From Smittia aterrima (lineage: Eukaryota; Arthropoda; Insecta; Diptera; Chironomidae): a stretch of 64,000 bases of DNA. The stretch lies in contig CP093830.1 in the NCBI GenBank assembly GCA_033063855.1, forward strand, positions 12,276,854 through 12,340,853, in the 5' to 3' direction. Positions 1 through 11,600 of the stretch are shown here, one piece after another; within the stretch, counting starts at the first letter, position 1; each line of letters starts with the position of its first letter. Both the position numbers and the translations under genes were made by a program. Below the pieces are notes generated by a model that saw only the letters and a program-made list of their open reading frames with translations, had not been told where the DNA came from and searched no databases.

Positions 1-882
1 GCACGATGATATGCTTTACGAACGTCTTCTTCAGAAACAACAAGCTACAATAGAAGTCAAATCAATTCTCTGATTCACAAGTTAAGTTATTTATAACAAA
101 CCTTGATTCGATTCCAGCGTTCAGGTTGCTCAAGCCACTGATGAGCATTGACTGCAACTTGTGTTCCAAGTGGCTTTGTAAGAACGAGTACATCTCCGAC
201 AACAGCGTTATCTGGCACAATATAGTCGTTTGGATTGCAAATCGTCGATGCAACTCCTCCAATAGTGCACCAAGGGTTAACAACACTCTGTCCACCCGTC
301 ACTGATGTTCCAGCTTCTAATGCCGAATCCTACAATGAAAAATTATTAAAATTGACTTAAACTATTTTGTTTTTCTTGACTTACCTTAAATCCTCTCATG
401 ATCAATGGAATTACAACATCTCGCTCCTTTTCTGTCATCTTCGTAGAGACGGCAAGCAACATCAACATATTGTCACACTCGATGACTCCCATTGCGTAGA
501 GATCAGAAAGAACATTAGCACAAGCGATTTTTCCCATCATATATGGATCATCGACGATCGGATAGAAGAAGTCAGTAGTTTGAACCAAGCACAATCCTCC
601 ATGACGAAGCGGTGTAACAGAGCAATCAAGTCCGATTCCAATGCGAGGAATGGCCATGTGCATGAACTGATCATCGTGCGAAGTGTAGTCTTGTTGAAGT
701 GATCCAACGAGCTTGTTAAGAACATCCTGGGGAACCTTGCAGCCTCGTCCTTTCAGATCGGCGAAGCGAGTGAGACGGAAATTTGAGTCCAAATCGTGAG
801 CGGTTGGATCAAATTGACGACGAAGCAAGTCTCCTCCCATCTCAAGCTTCATGCCAAGCGAATCGTGCGTGTAATCACTCAT
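1..882 (-). CDS. SPS1/SelD: Selenophosphate synthetase-like protein SPS1, Arg form (3' end outside window)
   Basis: The family makes selenophosphate from selenide and ATP, but insect SPS1 homologues with Arg at the catalytic position are thought to have another role. Coding exons run 385-882, 102-329 and 1-44 and continue past the window edge. The N-terminal exon reads LKGRGCKVPQ, so Arg sits where active enzymes carry Sec or Cys. The conserved GLDCSV, QTTDFFYPIVDDP and ACANVLSDLYAMG segments follow. Start 882 (MSDYTHD) was chosen because the reading frame upstream to 900 begins only with TTG. A probable 5'-UTR acceptor lies near 911. MAT1 lies divergently, 457 bases away. No in-frame TGA occurs in the visible part, so Sec is not used here. 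The family call is very safe; the missing activity is inferred from the family. Confidence 0.95.
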
Positions 883-1339
883 TGTTCGACGTACTTTCAA
901 GTAAAATTGCCTGCAAAAAGTATTGGACCATGATCAAAACAAAAAGAGGGAACCGGAATGTCCGTCACAAAATAACTAGAAGAGACACAGCTTGGGTTGA
1001 AGTGAAAATGAATATGGCGACCCTGTGTTAACCAGTGGCTCGACCGAGAAGCCGAAATTTTTTCTCTCTATTTACACAGTTATCGATGATTTCACTCACG
1101 TAATTTATGTACAGCTGTTGTATTAAGTTGTTGAGACTCGACTGCAATACTTTTCACGACTTAATTCGATGTTTTATCAATTTTAAAGTCACAAAACTGT
1201 GTACGCCTATGCGATTTGGGTTGAATGCATGAAGTTTGTTCGCGCTATTCGAAGTGTGAAGTCGACTTGTTGAAGCGCTTTTTATGTTCACAAGTTGTGA
1301 CTAGAATATTTTGTTTTGATCTAAAAAAAATAATTTAAA
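883..1339. promoter_or_regulatory. Shared divergent promoter region of SPS1 and MAT1
   Basis: These 457 bases separate two start codons pointing away from each other and must hold both core promoters and 5' UTRs. A polypyrimidine-AG acceptor for the SPS1 leader lies near 911 on the minus strand. I see no clear TATA box and no extra gene. The shared-promoter role is inferred from geometry only. Confidence 0.5.
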
Positions 1340-2394
1340 ATGGAAGAGAACGGCTGTCCACGATGCAAAAGCACAAAATATCGAAATCCATCATTGAAGC
1401 TAATGGTGAATATTTGCGGTCACACATTGTGTGATAACTGTGTCGAGTTGTTATTTGTTAAAGGTAATATCACGAAATTAAGCAACCGGCGATTTCAACA
1501 TAATTTCTCTTGTTTGTTTAATCTCAGGAGCCAACACTTGTCCAGAATGTAACATCCCGCTGCGACGAAACAACTACAGAGTCCAACTCTTTGATCCTAT
1601 GGTAGAGAAAGAGTTGGACATTAGACGAAGAATCCTTCGAGACTTTAATAGAAAAGTAAATGTTTAGAATCCAATTGCTTTTGTTATTCTCAATTTTCTT
1701 GTTTTAGGAGGAAGACTTTCCAACTCTCGAAGAGCACAATGCATATCTGGAGATGATTGAGGATATTATCTACAATCTTTGTCACAACATTGATATTCTA
1801 GAGACGAACAAAAGGATCGAGCAATACAAAAAGGAAAACAGAGAAATCACTGCTCGAAACAAACAACGAATGGGAAAGGAAGAGATGGAGCTGGAAATTC
1901 TTTTAGAGCAAGAAAAAGAAACGGCTGAAATGAGAAAGAAGGAAATTGAAATGCTCGAAGAGTTGTCTAAGAAAAAGAAAACGATTGAGAAAGAAAAACT
2001 TATCGATGAGCTTATGTTCAGCTCAGAAAACGCTGAATCAATTCTAAAGACGTACGCCAGCAAAGTCGAAGAAGAAAAAAAAGAACTCGAACTCGCTCCG
2101 CCGCCTCCTAAAGTCACAAAATTCTCAACGGGAATTAATTTCACGTCCAGCTTTCAACAACAATATCTTCCTGTCCCAAAACTCGACGAGGGTGAATTGT
2201 ACGAATACAAAGAGCCTGAGCTTGATCTCCAAGGACCAGCAGTTCCTTCGCTTAGTGAGATTGAAGCTAAGAAATATACAAAACACATTCGCCTTGAAGG
2301 TCCAGTGGAACGTGCTGGTGGATTCCAAAGTAAAATCTCATGTTTGCGTGCACTTCAGGAAGCAATGTCAGGTCTTTATCCCTCGATTGATTAA
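1340..2394 (+). CDS. Mat1/MNAT1: CDK-activating kinase assembly factor MAT1 (TFIIH subunit)
   Basis: MAT1 stabilises the CDK7-cyclin H complex and anchors it to TFIIH in the nucleus. Exons are 1340-1463, 1528-1655 and 1708-2394, giving 312 residues, against about 309 in humans. A C3HC4 RING finger occupies residues 6-49 (C6, C9, C26, H28, C31, C34, C46, C49). A charged coiled coil rich in Glu and Lys follows at about 100-200, and the hydrophobic C terminus (SCLRALQEAMSGLYP) matches the part that binds CDK7-cyclin H in the family. Introns are 64 and 52 bases. An AATAAA lies near 2429, close to the stop of the convergent HAD gene. Confidence 0.96.
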
Positions 2395-2454
2395 AATAAA
2401 CTACGGGTTGAGTTAACTCTACTGATTCAATAAACAACTTTGCTTATTTCTTTA

Positions 2455-3192
2455 TTACAATTTAATCTCTTTCGTTGTTATCGTTTTCAAAAACTCTTCA
2501 ATGTTCTTAAAATGCGGTTGCGTTTCAGCTTCGGAATTGATTAAGATTGATGACCATCCTGCAGACTTTGCTCCCTCAAAATCTTTAATTTCTTCGTTTC
2601 CAATGTGAAGTGCTTGATGAGGGTCAAATGTTTGACAAGAGAGTTCAGCTGCGTATTTGAAAATCTTCGGGTTGGGCTTTTCAAATCCCGCTTCGTACGA
2701 TGTCGCAACAAAATCAAACGTCGGTAAATTGACATCAATTAAAAGTTCATGCAAGCGTGGATCGAAGTTTGAAATCACCCCAACTGTCTTCCCGGCCTCT
2801 TTCAACGATTCAATCAACTCGTTGGACTTTGGGAATTTACCCCACATCTCTCTCGTTTTATATTGATCGATCAACTTTTTAGCCACTGGCTTCAATGCAT
2901 TTGCTTCGAGTTTTTCACGTGAAGAATGCATGAGTACGTTTGTAACCAGTTGTAGCCACCAATCCTGATAAGAAATCGAGTTTTTACCGAAATTCGGATG
3001 CTTCCTGTTCAATTCTTTAAATTCCTTTCGGAAATTTTTTTTCACTAAATCTTTATCGAAGACATCGGGCGAAAACCCGAAATCTCCTGCCGTTTTCACA
3101 TACTGCACTTCCGGGGGATTCTTGAAGAACAAAATTGTATTTGTACAATCAAATGTTACAACTTTAAAACGCTTGAGATTCGCTGCTAACAT
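2455..3192 (-). CDS. HAD-like hydrolase, REG-2/HDHD3 family, altered catalytic motifs
   Basis: A single-exon gene encoding about 245 residues that resembles insect rhythmically expressed gene 2 protein and vertebrate HDHD3. Start 3192 (MLAANLKRF) was chosen because the upstream in-frame extension to 3330 begins with TTG and looks unstructured. Motif I reads FDCTNT, so the nucleophile Asp is kept but the usual general-acid Asp two residues later is Thr. Motif II (GVISNFDPRL) and the motif III Lys (FEKPNPKIF) are present. Motif IV reads HIGNEEIKD, with Asn replacing the first acidic residue of the usual GD pair. HDHD3 proteins also deviate in motif I. Phosphatase activity is therefore doubtful and the substrate is unknown. 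The gene lies tail-to-tail with MAT1, with 60 bases between the stops. Confidence 0.9.
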   Translation of the reverse strand: MLAANLKRFKVVTFDCTNTILFFKNPPEVQYVKTAGDFGFSPDVFDKDLVKKNFRKEFKELNRKHPNFGKNSISYQDWWLQLVTNVLMHSSREKLEANALKPVAKKLIDQYKTREMWGKFPKSNELIESLKEAGKTVGVISNFDPRLHELLIDVNLPTFDFVATSYEAGFEKPNPKIFKYAAELSCQTFDPHQALHIGNEEIKDFEGAKSAGWSSILINSEAETQPHFKNIEEFLKTITTKEIKL

Positions 3193-6100
3193 TTTCGTTT
3201 CTTCTCGGCGACTGAATGCTTTAGAAGAATTTCTTTTATTGAGCGGAAAAAATATATTGAGCGACTCAGTAAAATTGCGTAAACTGCGACACTGCACACA
3301 AACAGATTGTGTAGGTGGTATGAGTAACAAACAAAACCAGCTGACGATGAATTCAAAGTCGATGATGAAAGTATTCGAGGAAAAACTATTTTCTCAAAGC
3401 TCTCTCGGGGAAAAAGCTTTTAACTTTATTTTTAAGTTTTAGTCACTCGAACTCACTTCGAGCTGTGAAGTCAAAAAAAAGAGAAGAATGAAAACAACTT
3501 TTTTTGTAAAGCAGTCAAGTTTTTCTATATTTTTGTCATTTATTTATAATTATTTTCAAATTTTATATCTCATTTTTGTACAAACAAACTTCAACAATTT
3601 TAGTTTTTTCTTTATTCTCTTTAATTCTTAAATATTTCATTCGTGTAATAATAAATGGTTTTCGTCTCTTGCTGTTGGTGTGGGGGCGGGGAGGGGCACA
3701 TTAATGAAATAATTAGAGAACGTCTTCGTTTGAATTGTCGACAAATATACAAGTAAAATTTCTTTGGGGAACTTTCCCAACTAGCAAAAAGTTTATGAAG
3801 GCATTTGTTGAATCAACAAAATAATTTTGGAATTTATGAAAGAATCAACAACAAACTTAGAGGAAAAGGAAGCTAAAGACTTGTGGGAAAACATTTAATT
3901 TTATCAAAGATTGTCGCATTGTTTTATCATTTTCCATTGAAAAAGGGTTGAACTGAAGTTTCTTTGTGTGGAAGGGGGAATCGGGAGAACTTATCAGAAG
4001 TGTGTGTAAGACAAAATTGATATGTTTATTGAAGAAATAAAAACTTAGAGAACAAAGGAGCGAGACATTAAGAAATTCATTGAACAAGATTAGAAAATCC
4101 CTAGACATTCAAGTAAAATCGGGAAGTACAAAACATCGAGAGATCTCAAAAGCTTGAGTCAATGGAAAACTGAGGCTTTTAATTAAGTTATTGCTTCGGT
4201 TGTCGGAAAATTTTACTTGCATATTCTCATTCTGTTCGTTTTGTTGTTTTCTGGGATATTTTCTTTGAAAATTCGAAACAAAATGGCATAATCTTCTTAC
4301 TTCGTTCTTTTTATGTTCTTGTGCATAATTTTTTTCATTAAACCTTAAATTTTGCTCTTAGACTTTTTTTCAGCGACTTCTTAATTATGCTAAAAAATGT
4401 TTTATCGTGGAAAATTGTTTTTTTTTTCAATGAAAAGAAAATTAAAAAGTTGTTCACTTTAAGTTTTAGTAGATAATTGTTGAGTTCTTTTAATTTTATT
4501 CTTTTTCATTCCTAATTTTTCGCATTGAAAATGTTTTTTTTTATTCATTTGAAAGCAAAAGTCCAATCGCGAAAGAAAAGTGTGCGAGTAGGAAAAAACT
4601 TTATCATTTCGATTTGATGAAGATTGAAGAGAGAGTGAATCAATTCGCATTTGAGAAAAATTAAATTAGTTCGTTGTTGTGTCGACATGAAGTTAATCTC
4701 ATCAAGTTTTATTTTTTGGTCTTTTTTTGCGGGGGGTTGAGAACTTATCAAACAGTTCCGACATAGAAAATTTCGTCACGATAGAAGTTTCCTCATTTAT
4801 TCAGTTGAAAGAATATTTTTTATTTCTGGGGAAGATTTGTGGGAGCTTTTAAAGCTTCTAAGAGCTTTTACGAAATCTCAAAAGTACCTGAAAGCTCAAT
4901 AAGCTTCAGATAACTTTTTTTAGTTGACGCGCTTAGCTCTTGTGGTTTCGAGGAGCTTTGAAAGCTTCAGACGAAAACTTCAAAGCGAGGAAATTTGCAT
5001 CTTCTTTTTCATTCGTTTGTCACAACAACTAAATTTTCTTTTAAACTTTCCTTGCAAATTAAATCACATTTAGCTTCATTTTGTCTAACTAGAGATTAAA
5101 TAAATTCTTACTGCTTCGTCTTTTCATATTTCTTTCTCTAATATAAAGAATTCCTTTCTATTATAAATACATTCATGTTAAATTGGCTAATTCATATCTG
5201 ATATGAAGCAAATATCAAACAAATTTTTTGCAACAAGGAAAAACGGGGAATAAAGTATTTTGAAGTAAAATTAATAAAAATTTGAGAATTTAACACGTTC
5301 AACACAAATCACGATGAGAGAAGCTCGATAACATCCACCTCACTTGGTTCATTCAACTCTCTTTGAGATTGGGAAACTCAGATTTAAGTTTCTGTTTAAA
5401 AAAGGCAGGCTGATGGGATATATTTCTTAAACTGCTCCCATTGAAAGTTTAAGGTTTTGTAAGTAAGAAAATCTGGGACAACAATGAAAAATGTTTTTGG
5501 TAGAAGGATATGAAGGAAAAATGAGCTTCGATAAAACTTTTCTCATATTTTTCTCGCCCCCAATCCGTTCTGTGTTAAAGTTTTTTTCTTTCGATAAATG
5601 TAGAGTTTTTTTTTGAGAGTTGGACAATTGTGTTTGCACGCGGAAACGCAGAGAAGATCAAAGTACTTGATCGAAAATTATTTCTTCTTCAATAATAAAT
5701 CGAAGTCGGTTTCCTCTTTTATTACTTGTTTATAACTTTGTTAGATTAGTAAATTTAGATTTGCTTGCTTTCTTCAAAAATATCAAATCAGTTATGAATT
5801 AAAAAGTTGTTGTGTGCGATTCAAACTTTTTTTTTGTCATTTTTCTCGTTTGTAAATTTAATTTTTTTCCTCTTTTTTTCTTGTTTCACTTTGATTTATA
5901 AAAAGCCTTAAATTTATCTAAGCGATTTCGTATTCATTAATAATTTGTTAATCATCATTTACACACTTCTCAGGTCGAAGACTTAAAATGAATGCTTCAT
6001 CATATTACTTAGTTCGGTAAAGCGTCGCGCTTCTGTCTTAAGTATAACTTGTTAGCCAATGATGAAAAAGACTTTGAGAACTTTTATTTATTTTTTTTCT

Positions 6101-8679
6101 TCTTAAAAACGCTTTACACTCTTTGCTTATGTTTTCACTATTTTTTTGCGGGACTTGAAAATGTTGATTTGAAACAATCGCTTTCTTTCTTCGCCTAGTT
6201 TTTTTTCTGTTACTAATTTTTAATTATGTCATAAATTTAAAGCTTTAATTTTGTTTTTACTTTACCTCATGTATCCATTTTACATTAATAGATATTTCAC
6301 CTCTTAAATTTAAATAAATTAATGATACCCTTTTCACTTCGGCATTGATCACATCTCTCTCGGTCCACCGTCCTCCAAACTGCCGACAACATTGTGTGAT
6401 GATCCATCCACAAGTCCCTTCCAACATAGCAAACGCATTCGCCATCGCATCAATTTTCCTCCTTTGTTTTCTTCTTCGTCGCGTGTTCATTAGATTAGTT
6501 TATGTTTTCTTTTTTTTTTATTAAAATAGGGCATTTTCATAAGCGGTAAAAAGCATCATTAATAAATTTAAACTGCTTCAAATTTTGCTCTCGTCTTCTT
6601 TTATAAGTTTTATCCTTACGGTAACAACAAAGCGAAACAAATAAAAAATTATTGCGTAGTTTTTTGTGTGTGAGTGAGTGATATTATTTTCATTTTTTAT
6701 TTTATATTTAGCATTAAACTTAGATCAAAGTCAATGTTTTTTTCTCCTTTTTTTTCGATTGGTATTTCTTGAATTTATTTATTTTTTATCTAGATTATCT
6801 GTCTGTTCAATCTACTGGCAATAATTTTTAATGTCCGTGTTTCTTTTTGCACTTTATCGTCTCTCACATAACTCACTGCTCAATGCTCCTCATTTGATTA
6901 TTTGTCTCAGTTTATGTTCTGTACACACTTTTGTTTTTTGTTTGTTCTATTTCATCGTCTCACATAATCATCACTTGGAGTTATCAGTTAATTTTTTCAG
7001 TTTTCATGTTTTTTTTTGTGTCTCGTTTTGCTTTTCACTTAGAAAGTTTCCTTATTTTTTGCTCGTGGGTCTCTCTCAACTTGGCTTGTTTTTACTCCAC
7101 CGCTGATTTAAGATCTTTTCATATTCGCTTTGCAGTTGTAAAATATATTCTATAGGAAAGTCGACATATGTTCGAAGGAAAAAGAAGGAGAGAGAGAGAG
7201 ATTGAATGATTGATTTTAGTTTTATGTTTGTCAAATTATTAATTTTTTTGTGTTTTATTAGAATTGAGAGGCAATTGCATCGTCCACGAAGCGCGCGAGA
7301 GAAGAGAAGAAAAGGTCGACGACGCGGTTTGCGGAATAATTGTGAAATGGCGTTTGATGATTGTGTGTGAAAAGGTCCCAGGCACCAATTTTGAAAATTT
7401 GAAATAAGAAGAAAAAAAGAAAGAACAAAAGTTAACCAGAGAACTCAAATATTTACATAGCAATATTTTGCAAATCGTTTTCTTATATTATTCATGATTA
7501 GTAAATTTTTTTTGTCTGTTTTCTTCGCCTTTTTAAAACTTTCTCGTTCATTAAAAATAGCAAAAATATTGTGAAGTGGTGAGAACAATTCTCTACAATG
7601 TCTTTGCAGGGGGAAAGGGATCTCTAAGTCTTCAAAACTCTTCGGTCTATCAAATCTATACTTTTCTTCTTTTGATTTAGTTTTAAGTTTCATTGCACAA
7701 CGTTTCTATAATGTAAAATAAAAAATTAACTAAAAAAAAGAAGGAAATCGAAATGGAATTTTGCCTTTCATCATCGAAGTACAAAAAATCGATTTGGGTG
7801 GTAATTGAGAGAGGGCAAGGGTCAAATCATAAAAGAGAGAGAGAGAGAAAGAGAGACAAAGGAAAAGTTTTGATCTTTAAAAGTTTCAAGTTGTAATAAT
7901 AAAGATAATTAATAGAATTACTTTTTAGTTGCTTAGTAGTAAATTGTTGCTTAAAGGTAGCAGTAGTAGTCTACGCATCTTATTAATTTTAATGGCAGTC
8001 TGCATTCCATTTTAAATTGTAATATTAAAGTTTTTTGTGTTATTAGATCTCGAAGATAAGAATAAAATCTTGAAGAAGTTGGAATTCTCGTTAAGCTCAT
8101 CTGCCTGTGCCTTCGGCTGCTGGCTTCGTCATATTTAATTTCCCGGGGAAGGATGATGACTCTCGTTTGCATACATCATCAACTCTTCTTTTCACAAGCC
8201 TCTTAGGTTTTTCTTTTTTCTTTTTTTTTCTTGTTGATGCAGGAGATTTATCAAAGGTTTTAATAATCATAGTATAAAAATGCAACTAAAGATTAATCAG
8301 TTGGGTGGAAACTAAAGGTTGATCCTAAAGTTACAATACTTTTTTGTTTTGTTTTTCGATTCGTTGGCTTGCGATGCTGCTTTGCTTTTCTGGCTTTCAT
8401 ATCAAACCAACTCATAATGTAGAATTGCAGAGAGAGAGAGTTTAAGTTAAGTTAAAAACGATAAACTCGTTTGATGGTGTCGAGATATAAAAACGAAAAA
8501 CTATAAAAATCTATCAAAACAATGCGCGAATCATAAACTTTCAGTTAAATTGTCTTTTCGTTTATCATCGTTTGTGTTATTATTCAACAGTTTTATTTTA
8601 ATCTGCATGTGCTGGTTGATTTGATAGATTGATTTATATCATCTAAAACTTCAATAGAGAGAGGGGGGCGAGGTCTGGT
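3193..8679. other. Gene-poor AT-rich DNA, probably including the para 3' UTR
   Basis: No recognisable gene occurs in about 5.5 kb. The plus strand is rich in T runs. Minus-strand AATAAA signals are frequent, the nearest to the para stop being at 8592-8597, so part of this is probably para 3' UTR of unknown length. GA microsatellites lie near 7188-7201 and 7834-7857. A cluster of AAGCTT/AGCTTTT words lies at about 4840-4990. Two less AT-rich patches (6257-6490 and 8097-8285, minus strand) look coding-like and are treated under findings. The other long frames here are composed of pyrimidine-tract residues and were discarded. Confidence 0.6.
8592..8597 (-). terminator. Candidate para polyadenylation signal
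   Basis: AATAAA on the minus strand, about 85 bases after the para stop codon. Many similar signals occur farther downstream, so this may be only the most proximal site. Confidence 0.3.
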
Positions 8680-11600
8680 TCAGACATCGGCAGATCGCGA
8701 CGTTATGCTAGGCGACCGTGAATGAATCACCACACGATGTCCGTTCTTTGTGACGAAGCCATCACTCTCTACTAAGACCGCCGTCTGACGGCCCAACTGC
8801 TCATTCGTTGAGGTTTTGGTAAGATTATGAGTTGTTTTATCGTTTGAATTATTATTATTATTGAGATTATTTGAATTCAGAGTACCACTAACTAAACTAT
8901 CCCCACCCCCCAACTCATTATGAGAATGATGTGAACTACCTAAGCCAGCTCCACCAGCTCCACCTTCATGCTCGTCTCCTGTTTCATTCTCGTCTCCTGT
9001 TCCGTCATGACCATCGCCTTTGTGCTGCTTGTGTTTCCGCCAAGCGTGTTGTATGAGTCGCGCACAATACTCTTCGCGTTGACGCCACAAGGTTGACGAG
9101 ACGGGCTCGTAGCCGATTTCATCGGGCCGTGTGTTCACGCCCTCGAAGTCGCCCGTCTCCTCGATTGGATTGCCTTTTCGTGCAAAGAAGTCTTTAGTGA
9201 GTGCGTCAAGAATATCTACACAAAACATCAAATCGCCTCGACAAATCGGTATGTCCATGGATATAATTTTATATTTGTTCGGCTTATGGATTTGCAATGG
9301 CGGCTCAAGCACATCGAGAAACTCGGATAACTGATCATAGCGGATATATTGTGTGCCATCTGGATCGAATTGCTGCCAGATTTCGTAATACATATCGTAG
9401 TCGTCGTCGGTAAGACCCTCTTGCACGTCTTCCGTCGCTTGCGAATAATTCTCCAAAATCACAGCGATGTACATGTTGATCACAATTAAAAAGCTAATAA
9501 CAAGATATGTCAACATAAATGTAATGCCAACGGTAGCGGAGCCGCAATTTCCTGGAAAGCCAATTTCAGGATTGGGAGGATCACACTCTTCCTCATTTAT
9601 TATGCCGTCCAAAACACCGTCCCAACCTGCTGATGTCGACATCTACATTTGTGGTGATCATAAACAAATAATGTAGCAAGTGAATTGTAATCGTAGAATG
9701 TTTGTCGATTCATTTCATTTCGTTGTGTCGTTTGATTGGGTTTTCGCATTTTTTTGTCGCATTCGCAGTTGAATATTTTTTCGGTTTTTTGTTTTGTAGA
9801 AGAAAGAAGATAAAAGAAAGAAGATTTCATTAGTAAGACAATAACGTTTTTTGGTCAATGAACCACACAAACAAAGCAAGCGGGTGGAGAGATCAGTATA
9901 TTGTATTATCAGTATATTGCAATTGAGGGTCAGCTTTGCGTAACACATAATTGTAAACACACTTAATAAACAACGAGAGAACAACATTAATTGTATAATT
10001 TGAGGCATATTGGTGCTTACTTGAAACAGTAAAATCATACTCTGTCCGAAGGTTTCAAAATTGTAAACATCGTCGATGCCGCTCTTTTTCTTTACGTGCA
10101 TGAAGAATGACATACCGAAAATGGCAAAGATAAACATCACCAAAAATAGCAGTAAACAAATATTGAACAAGGCCGGTAGCGACATGGCCAATGCGAACAG
10201 CAGCGTTCGGATTCCTTTTGCTCCTTTTACGAGACGAAGTACACGGCCAACTTTGGCGACACGCACCACACGCAAAAGAGTTGGCGACACGAAATATTTC
10301 TCGATCAAATCACTCAGAACCAAACCTAAGTGGAGTAAGTAGAAGGCACATTTTTTGTCATGGTGATTGATGAGAAAGAGAATGTGAAGAAGGAAGTTTC
10401 AAGTAGTTTTTTGTGTAGTGTTTTGTGTTTAGTTTCATTAGTTGTTTTGTAGATGATTTCAATTGTTTGGATTGATTTTTGGTTTTCGATATGGAAATAG
10501 AGAAAAAAAGAATAAAAGTTTAGTTAATATCACAGGTAATCGCACTTTGAGTATCAGCAAATCGTTTGGAAATATAAAAATGTGTCATACGTACTTAATA
10601 TGGAAAGTACTACCACGACAACGTCAAACAAATTCCATGGTTCAACGAAATAGTGATATCTAAGTGCGAAAATTTTCATTAGACATTCGGTACTAAATAT
10701 GCAGATGAATATCATGTTCAAATAATCGAGAATGAGAGTGAAGATCTCGGTTTGTTGGTAGTGATCGAGTGTCATTGTTAACATGTTGAGGCCAATGAAT
10801 AACATAATGATCATGTCGAATTTCTTATTCGTTACTAATTCAAAAACTATTGCTTGGGGTCGCCACTGAAATAGAAAAAGTTAGAGAGAAAAAAACAAAG
10901 TTAGTTCTTCCATTCATTTTGGTCAACATTCCATGAACAAAAGTTCGCAACAACATTTTTCACTTTTGCTTATTTGGAATCTTGGGAAATTGAAACAAAC
11001 AGTTTTAGTCTTGAGCAGTACAGTAGTTATTTAGAATGTTAAAAAAGTCTATTCTAAATATTCTATACGAAGGCAGTCGACATTTGATATCGCGAAACGT
11101 TTTCGGAATTCTTTCAATTTTGATCTTTGGAAATTTTCTTTGAAACATTTTCTTCAATATAAAAAAGAAATCAATTGGTGGGCTTGTCGTAGAAGTATGT
11201 CGAACACCTCGTTTTATACTACTCTATTGGAGATTGGAAAAGTTTTAATTGAAAAGTTTTGAGTACTCACCCTCGGTCGAGGAATGGCTTTCATTGGCTT
11301 TTTCGAACCCATCTTCTTCATGGCATTATAGTATTTCTTCTGATCTTCAGTCATAAACATCTCTAATGACCCTCCAGCTTTCTTTTTTTGTTCATTAAAG
11401 TTGTCAATAATAACACCAATGAAGAGATTGAGTGTAAAGAATGAGCCAAAGATGATGAAGAATACAAAGTACAGATACATGTAGATGTTTGTTTCACGAA
11501 TCGGCTGAAGATCAATCTAAAAAGTGAGGGGGGATGCATTAATGGTGTGAGTTGATGGATATGTTTGTGCAAATTCAATTTACGTCTCTCGAATCAATCG

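Noticed and set aside
1..882. Sec insertion (TGA readthrough) in SPS
   Set aside because: The key codon encodes Arg and no in-frame TGA occurs in the visible exons.
1782..2144. 120-codon minus-strand frame rich in Ser/Phe/Ile
   Set aside because: Antisense shadow of the Glu/Lys-rich coiled coil of MAT1.
3122..3442. 106-codon plus-strand frame upstream of the HAD gene
   Set aside because: Mostly antisense to the HAD N terminus and leader; no independent support.
6831..7155. Plus-strand hydrophobic frames resembling membrane proteins
   Set aside because: Made from T-rich tracts (Phe/Leu/Ser), with no start context, family resemblance or splice support.
9715..10020. Extension of the para domain IV frame beyond FGQSMILLFQ
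   Set aside because: It is intron read in frame; the donor GTAAGC at 10020-10019 joins in phase to MSTSAGWDG at 9642.
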